This document shows positions 1 to 13,344 of a stretch of 64,000 nt of DNA, piece by piece. Source of the DNA: Chlorokybus atmophyticus (taxonomy: Eukaryota > Streptophyta > Chlorokybophyceae > Chlorokybales > Chlorokybaceae); assembly GCA_009103225.1 (NCBI GenBank), contig RHPI01003156.1, positions 1,077,339 through 1,141,338 on the forward strand, written 5' to 3'. Made by a program: the position numbers and the translations under genes. Below the pieces are notes generated by a model, which was not told the origin of the DNA, searched no databases, and saw nothing but the letters and a program-made list of their open reading frames with translations. How positions within the stretch are numbered: position 1 is the first letter of the stretch; every line of letters starts with the position of its first letter.

Positions 1-119
1 TCGCTGAACGTGCCCTCGCCAATCTTCTTCTCCACCTCAAACCGGGAGTCCACGACGACCCCTCTGCGCAGCAGGGGCGTCTTATCCTTGCCAGCGGCCG
101 GTGCTTCTCGCTCAGCCAT
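1..119 (-). CDS. Protein kinase N-terminus (CK1/TTBK-like), partial
   Basis: The first 39 codons of a gene that runs off the left edge. Translation from the ATG at 119..117 gives a short basic leader and then the start of a kinase domain, with VVDSRFEVEKKIGEGTFSE. IGEGTFSE is the glycine-rich ATP-binding loop, here with Ser after the Phe. This opening, directly after a short leader, is typical of casein-kinase-1/tau-tubulin-kinase-like Ser/Thr kinases. The catalytic residues lie outside the window, so substrate and exact family are open. The gene is divergent from the secreted-protein gene at 996. Confidence 0.7.
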   Translation of the reverse strand, partial: MAEREAPAAGKDKTPLLRRGVVVDSRFEVEKKIGEGTFS

Positions 120-995
120 CCGGCCACTGGTGGCGATGACTACCACTTGAAAACAGCTGGCAGACTGCTCATCATCAACGCCACCATCATCATGACCACC
201 AACACGCGGCCCAGCCACTGGGCTCTACCATCTGCCTGTCGGTAGAGCCCAGTGGCCTTAGACGTAACACCTCATACGTGTACTAGATACATATCTTTGT
301 ATATACTCCTCCCAACCCTCTGGACGACACCCCAGATCCCGCCTCTGCCGACGATGACGCCGCGGACGCTACCTCCGCCCAGCCCATGCCCGCACACAAA
401 CAACCCTAATTTGCCCCACTCCGGCCCGCCGCATACCGCAATCCGCAACCAGCCGTATGCGGCAACTTCCCCCAGCAGCGCAATTTGTGACTCTATATTG
501 GAGTCACACATTGAGTGGGGAAACTGATTGAGTTTCAGACTTCATTTGCAATGGAATCTAGGTGGTGGATTCCACGTAAGCATTGTTGGCGGCAGTGTCG
601 GTGTCGTAGTGGTAGTCGTGGTGGGCGGCGGCGAACCGGCGGTGGGCGGGCGGGCGGGCGGGCGGGCGAGGGGAGGCGGGACGTCGAGCGGTCATCTTGC
701 GTGGGAATCTGTCAAGGCAGTGCTGGTGCTGGTGCAGGAATCACAATCAGCATGGCTGAGTAGCGCGTCCCCACAGCTTAGTTTGGTGGTGAGTGCGGAA
801 GCTGCACTGCGGCCCCAAGCAAGCAGCAGGGAAGCGGTTTAACAGGTTCACAGCTGTCTAGCAAACGCTTCAGGAGGTTGTCTGTCAATAACGCTTGCAG
901 ACATGACGCTACAAAGGTGATGAACTTGTGGAACAGCATCACTCGTCGATTGGTGTGGTTGGGTTCCAGCTCTCACTTGAGACATATTTTGCAGG
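120..995. other. Intergenic region between divergent genes
   Basis: No conserved coding sequence seen. It must hold the promoter of the minus-strand kinase and the promoter/5'UTR of the gene at 996. Positions ~636-670 carry a G-rich GGGC tandem run. A duplicated gggctctacc/ggtagagccc palindrome occurs near 219-250. Confidence 0.5.
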
Positions 996-2500
996 ATGGG
1001 TGCAGGGTTGCTGCTTGCGGGCGTGCTTCTGCAGCTCTTTGCGGCATTTGGTTCCTCTGAAACGGTTGCCTGCACGCTCAATGTGGATACGCAGCTCAGC
1101 ATTATCAATTACACCATCGTCATTCCTTCTTTGAGGTCACAAGGCACTCAGGAAGTCCCTGTGAAAGGTACTTTGCCCGTGGTGTTTTGTTTCCAAGGGC
1201 TCACTATCAGTGGGACGCCTTGCAACATTGTGTTAGTAGCATTGCAAGTGCGTTCCATCATGGTTGTCAAAGTCCGTTGGTTTTACCTTTAAATTCAGCG
1301 CTCGTTTTTGGGTTGGGTGGGCTTGGGGATAGTTTGTGTATGTGTGTGTCTCTCCACTCGATTTGTTGAAAGCTCACTTGTCCCCGTTTGCGCATGGTTC
1401 GGGAGAAGTGGGGGATTCCAAGTACCTCAATTGTCCTGTTGTAATGGATCAAGTATAACTGTCAGGCGTCAAAAGGACTTTCAAGCTTGGTTATGCATGC
1501 ACCGCGCGAGGGGGGCGGGGAGATCATTATGCATGCTGGTGGTCTTCACCATGTCAGTACCAAGCGACTTTGCTCAAGCTAGTCACACTGCCTCGCCAGT
1601 TTGCGTGTGTGGGATTGTTAGCTTGACAACTCAGGTGATTGAGCAGGTGCTGTTGAGGCCTTCCTGGACGACCCCTTTGGTGATGCGCCAGGGATTCGCT
1701 TCAAGCATGCTGGCCTCGCGGCAGATGGCTTGGATCTTGACGTGGATCTCGGCGTTGTCTTCGGTGTTGCAACCGGTAGGAACTTGAGAGCTTCACAGCA
1801 GTGTGTTTGTGTGCATCATCTGCAACGTGTCCCATATATGTGGATGTAGTGCATTGGTGTACCTCAACTCTGATAACTTCTTTGTCGAGGTAGAGCACAC
1901 TGTCGGTTAGTGTCCTTCTCAAGCTGATACTGCTTTCCTTCAGGCAAAGCAGGTCCAATCGGCGGCAATTTCACAGGCGGTCCAACCAGTGCTCAGCAGG
2001 TGACGCACGGGGGCAGCGCTAACGAGAGGACGATGGAGTTCAACCTGGAAGGGTTTATCCTCGCGCTAGACAATGGGACCATTGCCCTCTCAGGCACGCG
2101 AGTCGTTGGTTACATCATCGACAATAAGACCATTGAACTGTCAACCGATCCGTTTATCTTTCCGCTCGAGCGCAATAAGTCAACACTCAAGATATCTCAG
2201 TCAACCACAAACGGCACCCCTGTCTATAAGGTGCGAAGTGTTTTCTGTTGTATGTATCTGTACTTGATAATAGCTTGTGTTTGTTCCCTCGGGCATGCAA
2301 GCCTGCTGCCCCGTACCCTTCAACCTTGCAGCAAGCAATGCATGTTTTTGTGGTTGTTGCAGGTGTCAATGACTGTTCCAGTCAAGTCGAGTGACAAGTT
2401 TGCGGACATACCATTGACCACACTTCTGCAGCTAAGCGGTGTTATTTACTTCCAAGCAACATGTCCCGTGCCTGCTCTGGGATTGCATGCAGTATACTGA
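996..2500 (+). CDS. Predicted secreted protein of unknown function, spliced
   Basis: The ATG at 996 opens a hydrophobic signal-peptide-like N-terminus (MGAGLLLAGVLLQLFAAFG) followed by a mature part beginning near SETVAC. Supported exons are: 996..1167 (donor after GTGAAAG); a probable exon ~1371..1450 continuing in phase with AHLSPFAHGSGEVGDSKYLN; exon ~1651..1772 with AVEAFLDDPFGDAPGIRF; exon ~1944..2229 with GPIGGNFTGGPTSAQQ and NLEGFILALDNGTIALSG; and a last exon 2364..2500 (VSMTVPVKSSDKF to TGA). The region around 1450-1650 is not fully resolved. Several N-x-S/T sites fit a secreted or cell-wall/periplasmic protein. I do not recognise the family. Confidence 0.55.
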
Positions 2501-5500
2501 AGTACTGAGCGTTTCGTATAGAATCTGAGCAAATGTAACATTCGTCTGCCATTGTCCAAAACCAATGTTCAGCAGTTACTCAAGAGCTGCCTACTGCTGC
2601 CTCCATAACATGGTTGATGCCGTACCAGTCATTGGGATAACCATCTAGGCACGATCAGGTCAGATCCCGTACTGTTCTGGTGCTGGTATAATTCAGCAAC
2701 ATTTGGTAAGGAGTTGTGGCAACGATCTTGATCGCAGCCTCAAGAGGGGGNNNNNNNNNNNNNNNNNNNNNNNNNNNNNNNNNNNNNNNNNNNNNNNNNN
2801 NNNNNNNNNNNNNNNNNNNNNNNNNNNNNNNNNNNNNNNNNNNNNNNNNNNNNNNNNNNNNNNNNNNNNNNNNNNNNNNNNNNNNNNNNNNNNNNNNNNN
2901 NNNNNNNNNNNNNNNNNNNNNNNNNNNNNNNNNNNNNNNNNNNNNNNNNNNNNNNNNNNNNNNNNNNNNNNNNNNNNNNNNNNNNNNNNNNNNNNNNNNN
3001 NNNNNNNNNNNNNNNNNNNNNNNNNNNNNNNNNNNNNNNNNNNNNNNNNNNNNNNNNNNNNNNNNNNNNNNNNNNNGGGGGGGGGCAACTTAGTGCTCTA
3101 TGACGAGCGGAGCAAGTGTGCTTGCCAGCACCGCGCAACAACGGAAGTTGATGGACATCAATACCAACATCTCAACAAGGTTCTTGGGCTTTTGTGTGGC
3201 AAGGTTTAGCAACAATAAAGTTTGCACATGCATGTATTGTGTAGGCGTGCTGCATCGATTGCAACTTGCAAATGATGTTGCACGACATCAACTCTGTATG
3301 ATGATAAAACTGATAAACCTTTTCAAATCAAATGCATGGATTTTGTAAGTGCAACATAGATATCGTTGCCATGGATAAGTATTGAAGCTCATGCGTAAAT
3401 CCACTACCATATGCATATACATAAATACTATGATAGACACGTTTTAAATCATGAATCATTGCTTGATGTTATTCTCGATTAAGTAGATCATCATCTCGGA
3501 TGACACTGTCGCATAATATAAACTTCGCGAGTATCAGTGACATTGCATAACGAGCGTACGCCCGCACAAAGTTTGTGCTACAAACCGCACCTCCACACTT
3601 TGCTTGCCTTTTACTGCACTAAATAGCATGCACACATGCCATCTGGAAAGCAATGGGTCCTTTAGTAATCAGCAGCAGCACGCACATATACAAGCCATCA
3701 AAGTACAAGCACAAACAAATTACACACAACAATCAAAGCAAAGGGGGCTCGTTCCAGGTGCAAGAATTGGGCGAGGCAAGCAGAGCAGGCAAGAATTGTA
3801 ATGACGCTAGTTCTTAAGTGTTTATGCATTGTAGATTAGTGAACTCATGGGCTGATTGACGGTGGTAATCATTTAGTCAATTAATATAAAAAGTTATATG
3901 CACGTGAAAACGCTAAGTGTTAAGTAAAAAAAGGGCACACGTGAGTGGCTTTTATAACGCCACACGCGAGCGAACTCACCAATGACGGCGGAAGTCATTT
4001 AAAATATAAATAACTCAGATGGTGGGGACAGCCCTGCCACCACTACCCCATGATACGGCATAGATGTTTAAGCATATATTGGCGTAAGCGGCCAACAAAT
4101 TGAGTTCAACTAGTTAGCCAAAAAGAGAAATTGGTTATACCCTCGTACTGAATATGGGATAAGCATTTGGATGGATGACACTTGGTAACTACTCGTAGCA
4201 GGTACTGCTGCCGGGATCAAGAGTGGGGCTCGACTCGGACGTGTATTGCTATGAGAGTTATAAAAGGTCATGCACCGCGAATAGTAGGAACCCAAGATGG
4301 AACTACCGCGACGTTACATATGTTTCAAGCATTGCAAAGGGCAGTAACTTGCCCGTGATGTTGCAAGAAGCAGCAACTTGCATTTGCAAACCCACGATCA
4401 CAGAAATAAATCCTTTGTTGAATTGTCACTACGTTTTTACCGGTTCGTGAGGTTGCACGGATATAACGAATGCCGCTTAAGAAGGTACTAGGTTTGGGTG
4501 AGCAAGGACAGGCTTGTTAAGGACAGAGTTTGAGAAGTGGAGCCCTTCCATGGACGCAGCTAATCCTTTCGCTAACTAGTTCTAAAATGATACTTGGCGT
4601 GAGTAGATGGTTCTCGGCGTGTGTGGATGCTGCAGCATCTGCACTTGGGAGCAACCTTTCACGTGCCAATGCTGTCCTTAAAAAACAGGTAGGTGCTCCG
4701 ATCGCAAGGATACGACGAATTAGGCTAAGGCTTAAGTTGGGACTTGATGGTAGTGATAAGAATAAACGAAATCTCTACTTAGGTTCCGAGGTTTTAGGGG
4801 GTCTGAATCCTCCTGCTGTGATGGGAAACCGCGGTAAGAGGTTAGCGTACGACGAGTCAATTAGGTCAGAACCGAATTGACCCTAGCACCCAGTCTACTT
4901 GGAGGAGGATACTCATAAAACTCTAGGCGGGAGGGATTAAGCGAAATCGCTATCATCTTAAGTTTCCCCGTCAAGCAAATTGTTGTGAAAAGGCATTGGC
5001 TAGCTTTTTAGCGGCGCACGCTAGCACTAATGTAGCTCGCTTCCCACGCCCGCAAAAGGAATTAGCCATTTTAAAAACATATGTGGATTCGTGGAGACGC
5101 AAATGCACGCCCCAAAAAGTCGGATTTTAAATAATCGAGATTGGGAGATAATCAAAACTTCAGTAGGGTTCTTTATCTCCCTTGCCGCCGACATTCTCGG
5201 GTGGTGAAGCGCTTTCCCGCACTTGGAAGTTTAAAGGGCGTAAGCCCTTCTCAAAAATTCGAGTGATAGTTGACTACGTGAATTCAGTGAACTAACAAGC
5301 TGAATTGGTTAGTGAAGCATTGACCGCATTTGCAAGTCGCAAATTTTGAGAAATTGGAGAATTTGGAGAAATTCGGGGAAGGGGTGTACCTATAGAGGGA
5401 GCGCATATGATCAGAGCCAGAGGTTAGGCTCATGCGTAAGGAAAATAGAGGGGCCCACAGTCAACATACACACCGCACACAAGCCATCACATTAACCAGC

Positions 5501-6161
5501 AACACCACAACAACTGCATGCATGCAAGTATATTGCAAATTGTAATGTAGCTGAGGAGCTGCGCTTCCCAACCATATACGGGCATTTGTTGTATTTGTCA
5601 AGGTTGTCTACCATGTTCAGTCATATTGCTGATCTTGGCTGCTTGCATACAATCACATACCAACCCAAGGCCATCATTCTACCGCATGTGCTTGGTACAT
5701 GAAGCAATGTTTGTGGACTATCTGGAGGAGGTGTTGTCGTGGCTGGCATGACTGGCATAGCATGGCTATACGGTATACGGTATAAGCATAAGTAAGCCGC
5801 ACGTGAGTGGGCCACCCTGGAGCGACGTACGGGAGACTTTTGCGACTCGGTACAGCGGAAATAGCTGAAAAATAAAAGGTCCGTTCCAACCCTAATTTGT
5901 AGCTAACCCTAAACAGTGCTTTGGGGGCCGGCGTGGTGGCGGTGGGCTTTGCTGGTGTCATGCACGATGGCGGTGGCGTGGGGCTGCGATGGATACCGCT
6001 GATAATAGGCATTGTCCAATCAAAGCGACTGGAGACAGACACTGTGCTAAATCGTCTCAAGAACGGGCATGTGGTGCTGCCTGTAAGTAAGAGCCGCAGT
6101 GGTAGATGCAGCTAGCAGTGCACCTGGTGGTGGAGGTGGCACAGTCGGTGGCGGCGTCAAA
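2501..6161. other. Intergenic region with assembly gap
   Basis: No gene recognised. Much of 3,300-5,400 is A/T-rich with scattered short ORFs that show no family signature. The gap at 2751-3076 interrupts the downstream flank of the secreted-protein gene. The short upstream region 5,920-6,110, which reads open, is probably 5'UTR/promoter of the katanin gene because the conserved protein starts at 6162. Confidence 0.5.
2751..3076. other. Assembly gap (326 N) flanked by G runs
   Basis: 326 consecutive N. The base run before it is a pentamer of G (2746-2750) and after it nine G (3077-3085), suggesting that the missing sequence is, or begins and ends with, a poly-G tract like the poly-C tract at 17917-18129. 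Confidence 0.95.
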
Positions 6162-9100
6162 ATGACACGCCGGGCGTACAGACTACGTATCCTCTTTGAC
6201 CAATCTGTCGTGCTGTAGAGTGTTATATCTAGTGCTGTGATTGGCAGTTTGCGACTCTCTGTTTCGTGTGCTGCTTTGGCTTTGTCATTTGAGCAAGCAG
6301 CTTAGTACGTTGTCCACGAATGGCAGTGCTCACGTTAGTCATGTACAGCGCTGTCTTGATGGTCGATTGTTGCTCGCATGCTTGTGTGCACCGATAGACA
6401 GCTTGTTTCGTGATCGACGGTTTTCTCCTTGACCTGCTGTCTGGCAGAGGAGTTCTCGGCGCATTCCGGCACTGTGAACTGCCTGAAGATCGGACGCAAG
6501 TCATCAGGCGTTCTCGTCACAGGCGGAGATGACAAGAAAGTTAACATATGGGCTATCGGCAAGCCCAATGCGATCATGGTAAGGCGTTCTGCAAGTGACT
6601 GCATGTCACCTTTTGCTTTACAACGTCTGTATTTCTCAATATGCAATGTGTTAGATCTCAGTCATCACCATGTGTCCGTGTCAGATTGGATCGAGCTGTC
6701 ACTCTACTTGATAGCTCGTTATGTGTAGTGCACGCGCATGTGGTTGATCAGATCACCAAGTATTGCCGTGAGTGAGCGACCAGTGGCACAGTTTGAGCAG
6801 TACCTGCTGTGCAAGTCACTCTTCTTTGTGTAGCATATATAGCATGCAAGTAGTATTATTGTTGCTGTTTCACAAGGTATTGTTCTGCCGCCCAGAGCCT
6901 AGCAGGGCACACAAGTCCAGTGGAGTGTGTGACATTCGATAGTGGTGAAGAAGTAGTCGTTGCCGGTTCATCTGCTGGAACACTGAAGCTATGGGACTTG
7001 GAAGAAGCAAAAGGTATGTCATTGGCAATCGCAAGCATACACATTCTGAGCATGCACATGGTTTAGTTTTGAGTTCATTCATTGCTACACTCTCACTAAG
7101 CGATAGTTTTCTGATATGTTTATCTTTGTCAGTGGTGCGTACACTGACGGGGCATCGGTCCAACGTTATTTCGGTTGATTATCATCCGTTTGGGGAGTTC
7201 TTTGCCTCTGGTTCATTGGACACTAACTTGAAGATATGGGATATTCGGCGAAAGGGCTGCATACACACGTACAAAGGCCACACGCGAGGAGTGCAGTGCA
7301 CGCGTTTCAGCCCTGATGGCCGATGGGTTGTCTCTGGCGGGCAGGATGGAACTGTCAAGGTATTTTTGTGTATGAGTCGTGATTGGCACTAAACGTCAAC
7401 ATGCATAAAGCCTTGTTTTGGTGACATTGTGCAGCCATTGTGTCACAGCGCTGCCACCCATCCTTATGTAGCCACAGCATGCCAGATAGTGTTGATGGAG
7501 GCGTTGCTGTTTGACCCCAGTGTGGGTGTTCAAGCACCGCATGATGATTGCGTTGAGATTGCCAGTGTCCAAAGTGAGAACGTATGTACAGCTTTGGGAT
7601 CTTACTGCCGGCAAGCTGATGCATAACTTCAAGGACAATGACGGACCAATCACGTCCCTGGACTTCCATCCGCAAGAGTTTTTGCTCGCTACAGGTTAGG
7701 AAACATCGCGCTTAAGCCAGCATGTCTTAGCTCTATAGTTAATGCACGTGCATTGACTTGAGCTGCATTAACTCGGGTCTGATACGATCTTGTCCCCAGC
7801 CAAACTGACAACATGCATTATCCTTGCCAGGATCCAGTGACAAGACATGCAAATTTTGGGACCTGGAGACGTTTGAGCGTGTTGCTACCGCTGGCCCTGA
7901 GGTGTGCATGTTGGGCCATTGGTTCGTTCTGCAATAGTGCCGCTGATTGCAATGTGCCAATGGCAGGCTACTGGGATACGTGCGGTTCTGTTTACTCCAG
8001 ATGGCAAGACGCTTCTGGGAGCTTCCCAGGAGTCTGTTAAGGTGCACTCACGCGTTGGCAACGCGTTGGTTGATAAGCCGCTAATCACCGGTGCCTGGCA
8101 GGTGTGGTCATGGGAGCCGCTGCGCTGTTACGACTCCATGGAAGCAAGTTGGGGAAAGCTTGCTGACATCAGTTTGTATGATGGCAAGCTGCTGGGCTGC
8201 GCATTCCAGCAAAGCTTTGTTAGCATCTGGATTGTGGATTTGTCGGTGAGAGGCAGCATATCGTTGTCTGCATCGAAGCTGTGAGTTAGTACATGCAAAT
8301 GACTGCGAGGCATGCTTGTGATGCAGAAACTATCACCATTCTGCGTGGATCGGCGGGCCTCCGAGCAGGATTCTATGCTGTCAGGGCTGGGAAACTTGAA
8401 GTTCCCTCCTGAAGCAGTAAGCTCCCCAACACCGAGACCAAAAGGTATCAAGGAAGAGCTATAACTGTCATACAGTCACCAGCATGCACTCTAGAGCCAA
8501 CATGAGTTACTGTCTCAGTGTACTCAACACTTACATCCAGTTGTCTTAACAGTTGGGAATGCCAGCTTGACAGCTAGGAGATGGACCGATGCACCACCTT
8601 CAGTATCCGTTGCCATGAAACCGTCTGCACAAGTTTCTCCGGATGTCTCTGCCGCAGGGCAACAGCGTGTTGCCAGGGCGATCGAGCTGCAAGCAGAGCA
8701 CAAGGAGCGACGACCGACACCTGAGCCACAAGTAGAGCACCGGCCCACAGTCGAGGAACCCAAAGTGGAAGGTGGCGCGGCGGTCGATTATCTAGCAGGC
8801 AAGCTGGCAGTCCTTCAACTGAGTGCACTAAGAGATGTTGATTTTGCACTTTGCACTTCAGTGCATGTCAGTGACTGCGTGACAGTTGTGTCACTCCGTG
8901 TTACCTTTTGACCATACTGTGAAGTGCAACTTCAGGAGGGATTTTATCGTGCATAGCACAGCCTGCATGGTATTCACCCGCATGTTGGCTACAGGCGATG
9001 CACATCATGAAGCGCCAGCAGTCAGTGCACACGTAACACGCAAAAGGAGCACGGATGTTCCAGTCATTGTCAAGACACCTTCCGGGACCCCGCGAGATGC

Positions 9101-10484
9101 AGATCGTCCATCCACGTCAGGTTGACTCTTCAAGCACCTGGTCTGACATTGCGATGCATGTGAAGTTAACGCAGCACGTCTTGACTTAGCAGGCCGTGAT
9201 GAAGGGTATGATGATTTTCCCGTCAAGCAACCCCATCACAGCAATGGCCATTCAAGAGCCTCAAGTGCAGGAAGAGATTTTTACGAAGACAGACCTGTGG
9301 GCGGTGCTCAGCCATTGGGATTGAACATCGAAGAGTTTCTGCCGGTAAAGATTGAGTTTGTTTTCCACTGGTTGTGGTCTGTCATGGGTGTCCGTCATGG
9401 GTGTGCTGAATGGAGGAGTGCATTGTTGTACTCAGCGCCATTGCATACTTTGTGTACAATGCTTGCTGACTCTCAGCCGCTTGACATCTGATGCTGGTAT
9501 GCTACCTCAGAAACAAAACACGAGGCCAGACAACGGTGCGTCAGACCTGAGTGACGAGGATGTCATCCAAAGGATGTTGCAACAGAATCGCACGATGGGT
9601 GCCATTCTGCGAACTCGTTTGACAAATTTACAGGTAGGCGTGCAAGCTGATTGTGCATACGCAGCTAGCGTCATGGGAACCCTCCATGCTTGAATGGTGT
9701 ATGGCGCTGTATGCAGGTTGTCAGGACTTTTTGGTCAAAGGGTGACTTACGAGGAGCTGTGGATGCCATGCAGAAGATTGCCGAGCACTCTGTAAGCTCA
9801 TAATCGTGTGTTTTGTCAAGTGTTGCTCAGTCTGACATGAGAATGTTTGCTACAGGTGTTGGTAGATGTTGTGAGTATGCTGGTTCAGAAACCAGATATT
9901 TTCACTCTGGAGATAACTGCGGCTATGTTACCTCTGCTGGTGGACTTACTTTCCAACACCCGGCATGAGAGGTCAGCGCACAGGCCAGCAGCTACTTCTT
10001 CATGCTCTCTGAAGTGTGCCCTTCTTGCAACTGTGTGTACTGGCTTGCACTCACACTGATGTGATACTTGCCAGATACCTACTGGTGGGAATATCTGCTG
10101 CCAGCATGTTGCTCAACAGTTTTGGAAGTGTGATCTCAAGCACGAGATATGCGTCTCCGTCAGTTGGCGTGGATCTCATGGCAGAAGCCAGGTGCTCTCC
10201 TTGTTTACTGCCGTCATGTTGGTGTTGAATGCATGAGTTAGTGCAACATGCGACCAAGGCTGATTGTGTCCAGGCTTGAGCGCTGCACTTCCTGCCATGA
10301 AAGCTTTATTGCAATGCAAGCACAGCTGGAGCGACTGAGCAGGTAAGCCGCACACCATCTGTTTATGTTGCGCATCTGTGTATCTGGCACCGGCGTTATT
10401 CGGTTGCATACTCTCTACAGACAAGGTGGAGAGCTCAGCAAAGAAGCCAAAAAGCTGCTGGCGTCGATCAAAGAGATCCTGTGA
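6162..10484 (+). CDS. KATNB1: Katanin p80 WD40 subunit B1
   Basis: Regulatory/targeting subunit of the microtubule-severing katanin; it partners the p60 AAA ATPase at centrosomes/basal bodies and axonemes (the Chlamydomonas orthologue is PF15). I could join 18 exons in frame (699 aa): 6162..6186, 6448..6578, 6896..7013, 7133..7359, 7592..7694, 7831..7901, 7967..8041, 8102..8245, 8327..8444, 8553..8798, 8995..9120, 9193..9344, 9511..9633, 9717..9791, 9856..9971, 10075..10191, 10274..10342, 10421..10484. Exon 1 encodes only MTRRAYRL plus one base, and the split codon gives the conserved LQEF start. Residues ~10-300 are WD40 repeats ([33 protein letters not shown]); the middle is low-complexity; residues ~530-699 are the con80 domain that binds p60 ([15 protein letters not shown]). 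Intron 10 uses a GC donor (8799-8800). No frame breaks. Confidence 0.95.
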
Positions 10485-13344
10485 CCAGTTGAAGAAGGTG
10501 TGTATCACATGCAAGCCCTGGTAGGATGCTGCCCCAGCCAGGAGGCATAAAGTGTTTGCGCTACGCTTGTACCAGTGGCTGCGCAGCACATTGCAGCCAA
10601 GCAACTGTGGTACACTTGTACATCTTGAGACAATGCAGTAGTGTAGTTGAGGGTCTAGAGTTAGTGAAGATTAGCAATCTGTGCACCCACTGTAAGGTAT
10701 CAACATCGCCCGCAGCATGCATGTCATTGCATGGTATCAGATTGTGTCAGGTGCACTCACCTGCAAGGCAAGCCCTCTGCTGTTGTTATGCCAACGCTCA
10801 GCTTGTGCGCGTGTGCACAAAAGAACGTCGGGGGGATTCACTGCGTGCAATACATGCCATGTGTAGCATGCTGATCGTGCTCTGATATAAAGCAACACCA
10901 GTGAGTCACCACCATGCATATGTAGGCAATGTTTGAGTGTTGGCATCTGCTGCATTGGCACGAGTCCTATTTATACGTCACTCAGCGCAGAATCGCCGAG
11001 TCAGCGTATGGTTGCAACTAAGTAGGTACTTGGTTACAGGTTTGAATCTGTCAATGGCATGCACGCTCTGGTCTGCAGACCTGTTGCTGGACTGCCCCTA
11101 TTGCTTGCCTTTACATAGGCATTCCAATACAATACAAGTATGAACGGCACACGTACACGCACACGCACAGTAGCACGCCAGCAAGCAGCAAGGCATACAA
11201 TCAATTACCAGTCGGGGCCAAGGCTACACTATGCTTCGATGTGCATGCAGGGCGGGTAAGCAAGGGCAAGAGGAGGAGCAGGGGATGGTGCAGATCTTAG
11301 CTGCCAACGTGAGCAGCAGAAGGGTACACGTTCAGGCGACGTTCCAGCACCGTATGGAATAGCAATAGCAGCAGCCAGCACGAGCAGACACAGGGCGGGG
11401 CGGGTGTGCAAGTAAGCAGTAAAATGCTGTGCTGTGCGTTGGCGAGCAGCACGGGGGCCAGTATGAGACTGGTCAGTCTGGTGGCGAGTGTAAGACCCGT
11501 TTGCGCGAGCGCGCAACGTCTGCAGGCTCCCACACACTCACAACCACCAACGGTCAGCATAGCAGCAAAGTAGCATCGTAACTCAAGTAGCTCCAGTAGC
11601 ATAGCATCGCCCAGCATGTGCAGACCAGACCGACATTGCACAGGGCAATGAACACCGCTAGCAAGGCACAGCGCAGCAGCAGCACAGTAGCACAGCAGAA
11701 CACAGAGCAACAGCAGCAACTCAGCAGGTCACAGCACATACCACACAGACTAGGTGCGGGCAGTTAAACTGCTCCACATGATTTGAAGCACCAATATTTT
11801 TGATGTTTCCTTCCGCTAGTAAACAGACTGTCCTTGAATCCGATGCAAGAAGCACACTCAAGCATACTCAAGTATTATATGACATATGCCTTGCGTTCAC
11901 CGTTATCAAAGAGTTAAGAGCTTTCACCATCTGCTTCTAGTCATATATGACATGTTGCACAAAGCGTGATACTGTTTCCACCATCACGTGGCCGAAAAAG
12001 GCGACAAGATTGGATCCAGTTTCGTATAAAAGAGTTCATGTACATAGAAGAGTACAGTTGCCAGCCCAATGTTAACAACGCATTTATAAACTTCGTAAAC
12101 TGCAAACAGCTTTCGATGCCTTCATAAAGCCTCCACCAGAGCATAAACGTGATAGGTGTCGGATAGTTTGCCTTATGTTAAACGGCACGATCAGCTACCC
12201 ATTTTGAGAGACAATATGCAAGTTCGCCGGACTGAAAGCGCCGCAGCAACAAATTAGATATAAGCCCACTCAGGCTTTCGATCGAAGACGACCACTAATA
12301 ATGACCATTGATGGTGAGTCATTCCGTCATGATATACAAACAGCTTTCCCTCTCTGTCCACATACATGCTTGCACTCAAACCCGCTGCGCTCTTAAGCTA
12401 AGTGCCCAGTCCCACTGCAATATGGTCAAGATGTTTGATGTCTCTCTTCTCAACCTTGCAGATAACCAAAACAACACCAAACTTTTGTCAAGTAGTCACA
12501 CTCTGCCACTGGCAACGTCGCCGCCGCTAATGATGAGACAGATGAGGCGGACGAGGTGGTGGACGACGATGGTGCCGAGGTGCCCGCGTGTATGCCTTAC
12601 ACGTGTCAAAGGGCCATAATAGGCGCACGTGACTTGAGTGGGTTAGCCGTTTTGTACCGTACGCGGCGGCGGATTCATTACGGGAATGATTGGGTTAAAG
12701 TAATTAAGTAATCATTGCAAGCATGGCTGATTAGTATTGAATGTGCAGTGATAGGCGTCGATTCAATCTCCTTTCAACACAACATCCGTCCATTGTCGCA
12801 AGCTTTTTTCGGAGGCCTATCGTGCCTTGAGCTCGTGCGTTATGGTGTCGAAACCTTTGCCTTCAACATACTATGCATCATGGAAGTATTGTTGTACGTG
12901 TGTAACAGTCACTCTGACCATTGAGGCTTTTGCATTCGCACTTGCAAATGGCAAAAATATGGTACACGCTCTGAGACACTGCAGCAAATTGGCGACCCCT
13001 ATGTTCGCAATATTCCATTCCTTTTGACGTCTTTGTGCGTGCGTGAGAGTGTGCTTGTATGTATGTGAAATTGTTGAAATTGTTACACAACGGCTTTCTT
13101 ATGCATTGCTGGCATGGCCTTCACAACTTGAATGCTGTGCAACGGAGCTGAGTTGTTACTACGCACCCTGCTCTTCATACACTAGAAGCGCTTTGAGCAT
13201 GATCTTCTTAATGATCTGGCTTTTCTGTATGAAGATGGTCTTCAACACCAGGTGTTGCAACGCCTTCCTGGAGTTTGCCTTCACCACCATCTGAGATACA
13301 ATGCATGCACCCTTAATTTACAACACATACAGGCACACGCGTGC
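10485..13344. other. Intergenic region between convergent genes
   Basis: Katanin (+) and the PTPDC1-like gene (-) converge here. No conserved protein seen. 11,270-11,720 is rich in CAG/CTG-type triplets and opens long but meaningless minus-strand frames. A dispersed repeat copy lies at 12535-12700. CA-rich microsatellite sequence lies at ~13,330-13,370. Confidence 0.5.
12535..12700 (+). repeat. Dispersed repeat, copy A
   Basis: Shares long near-identical stretches with 16787-16945: gcggacgaggtggtggac, ttacacgtgtc, gcgcacgtgacttgagtgg and gtacgcggcggc occur in the same order and spacing. Not coding. The identical order, with many substitutions and small indels, indicates two old copies of one element of unknown class. 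Confidence 0.75.

Noticed and set aside
2693-3209. Open frames through the N gap
   Set aside because: Consist almost wholly of unknown bases.
11229-11739. Minus-strand Cys/Leu/Ala-rich ORFs
   Set aside because: Arise from CAG/CTG-rich low-complexity DNA; no domain, no splice context.
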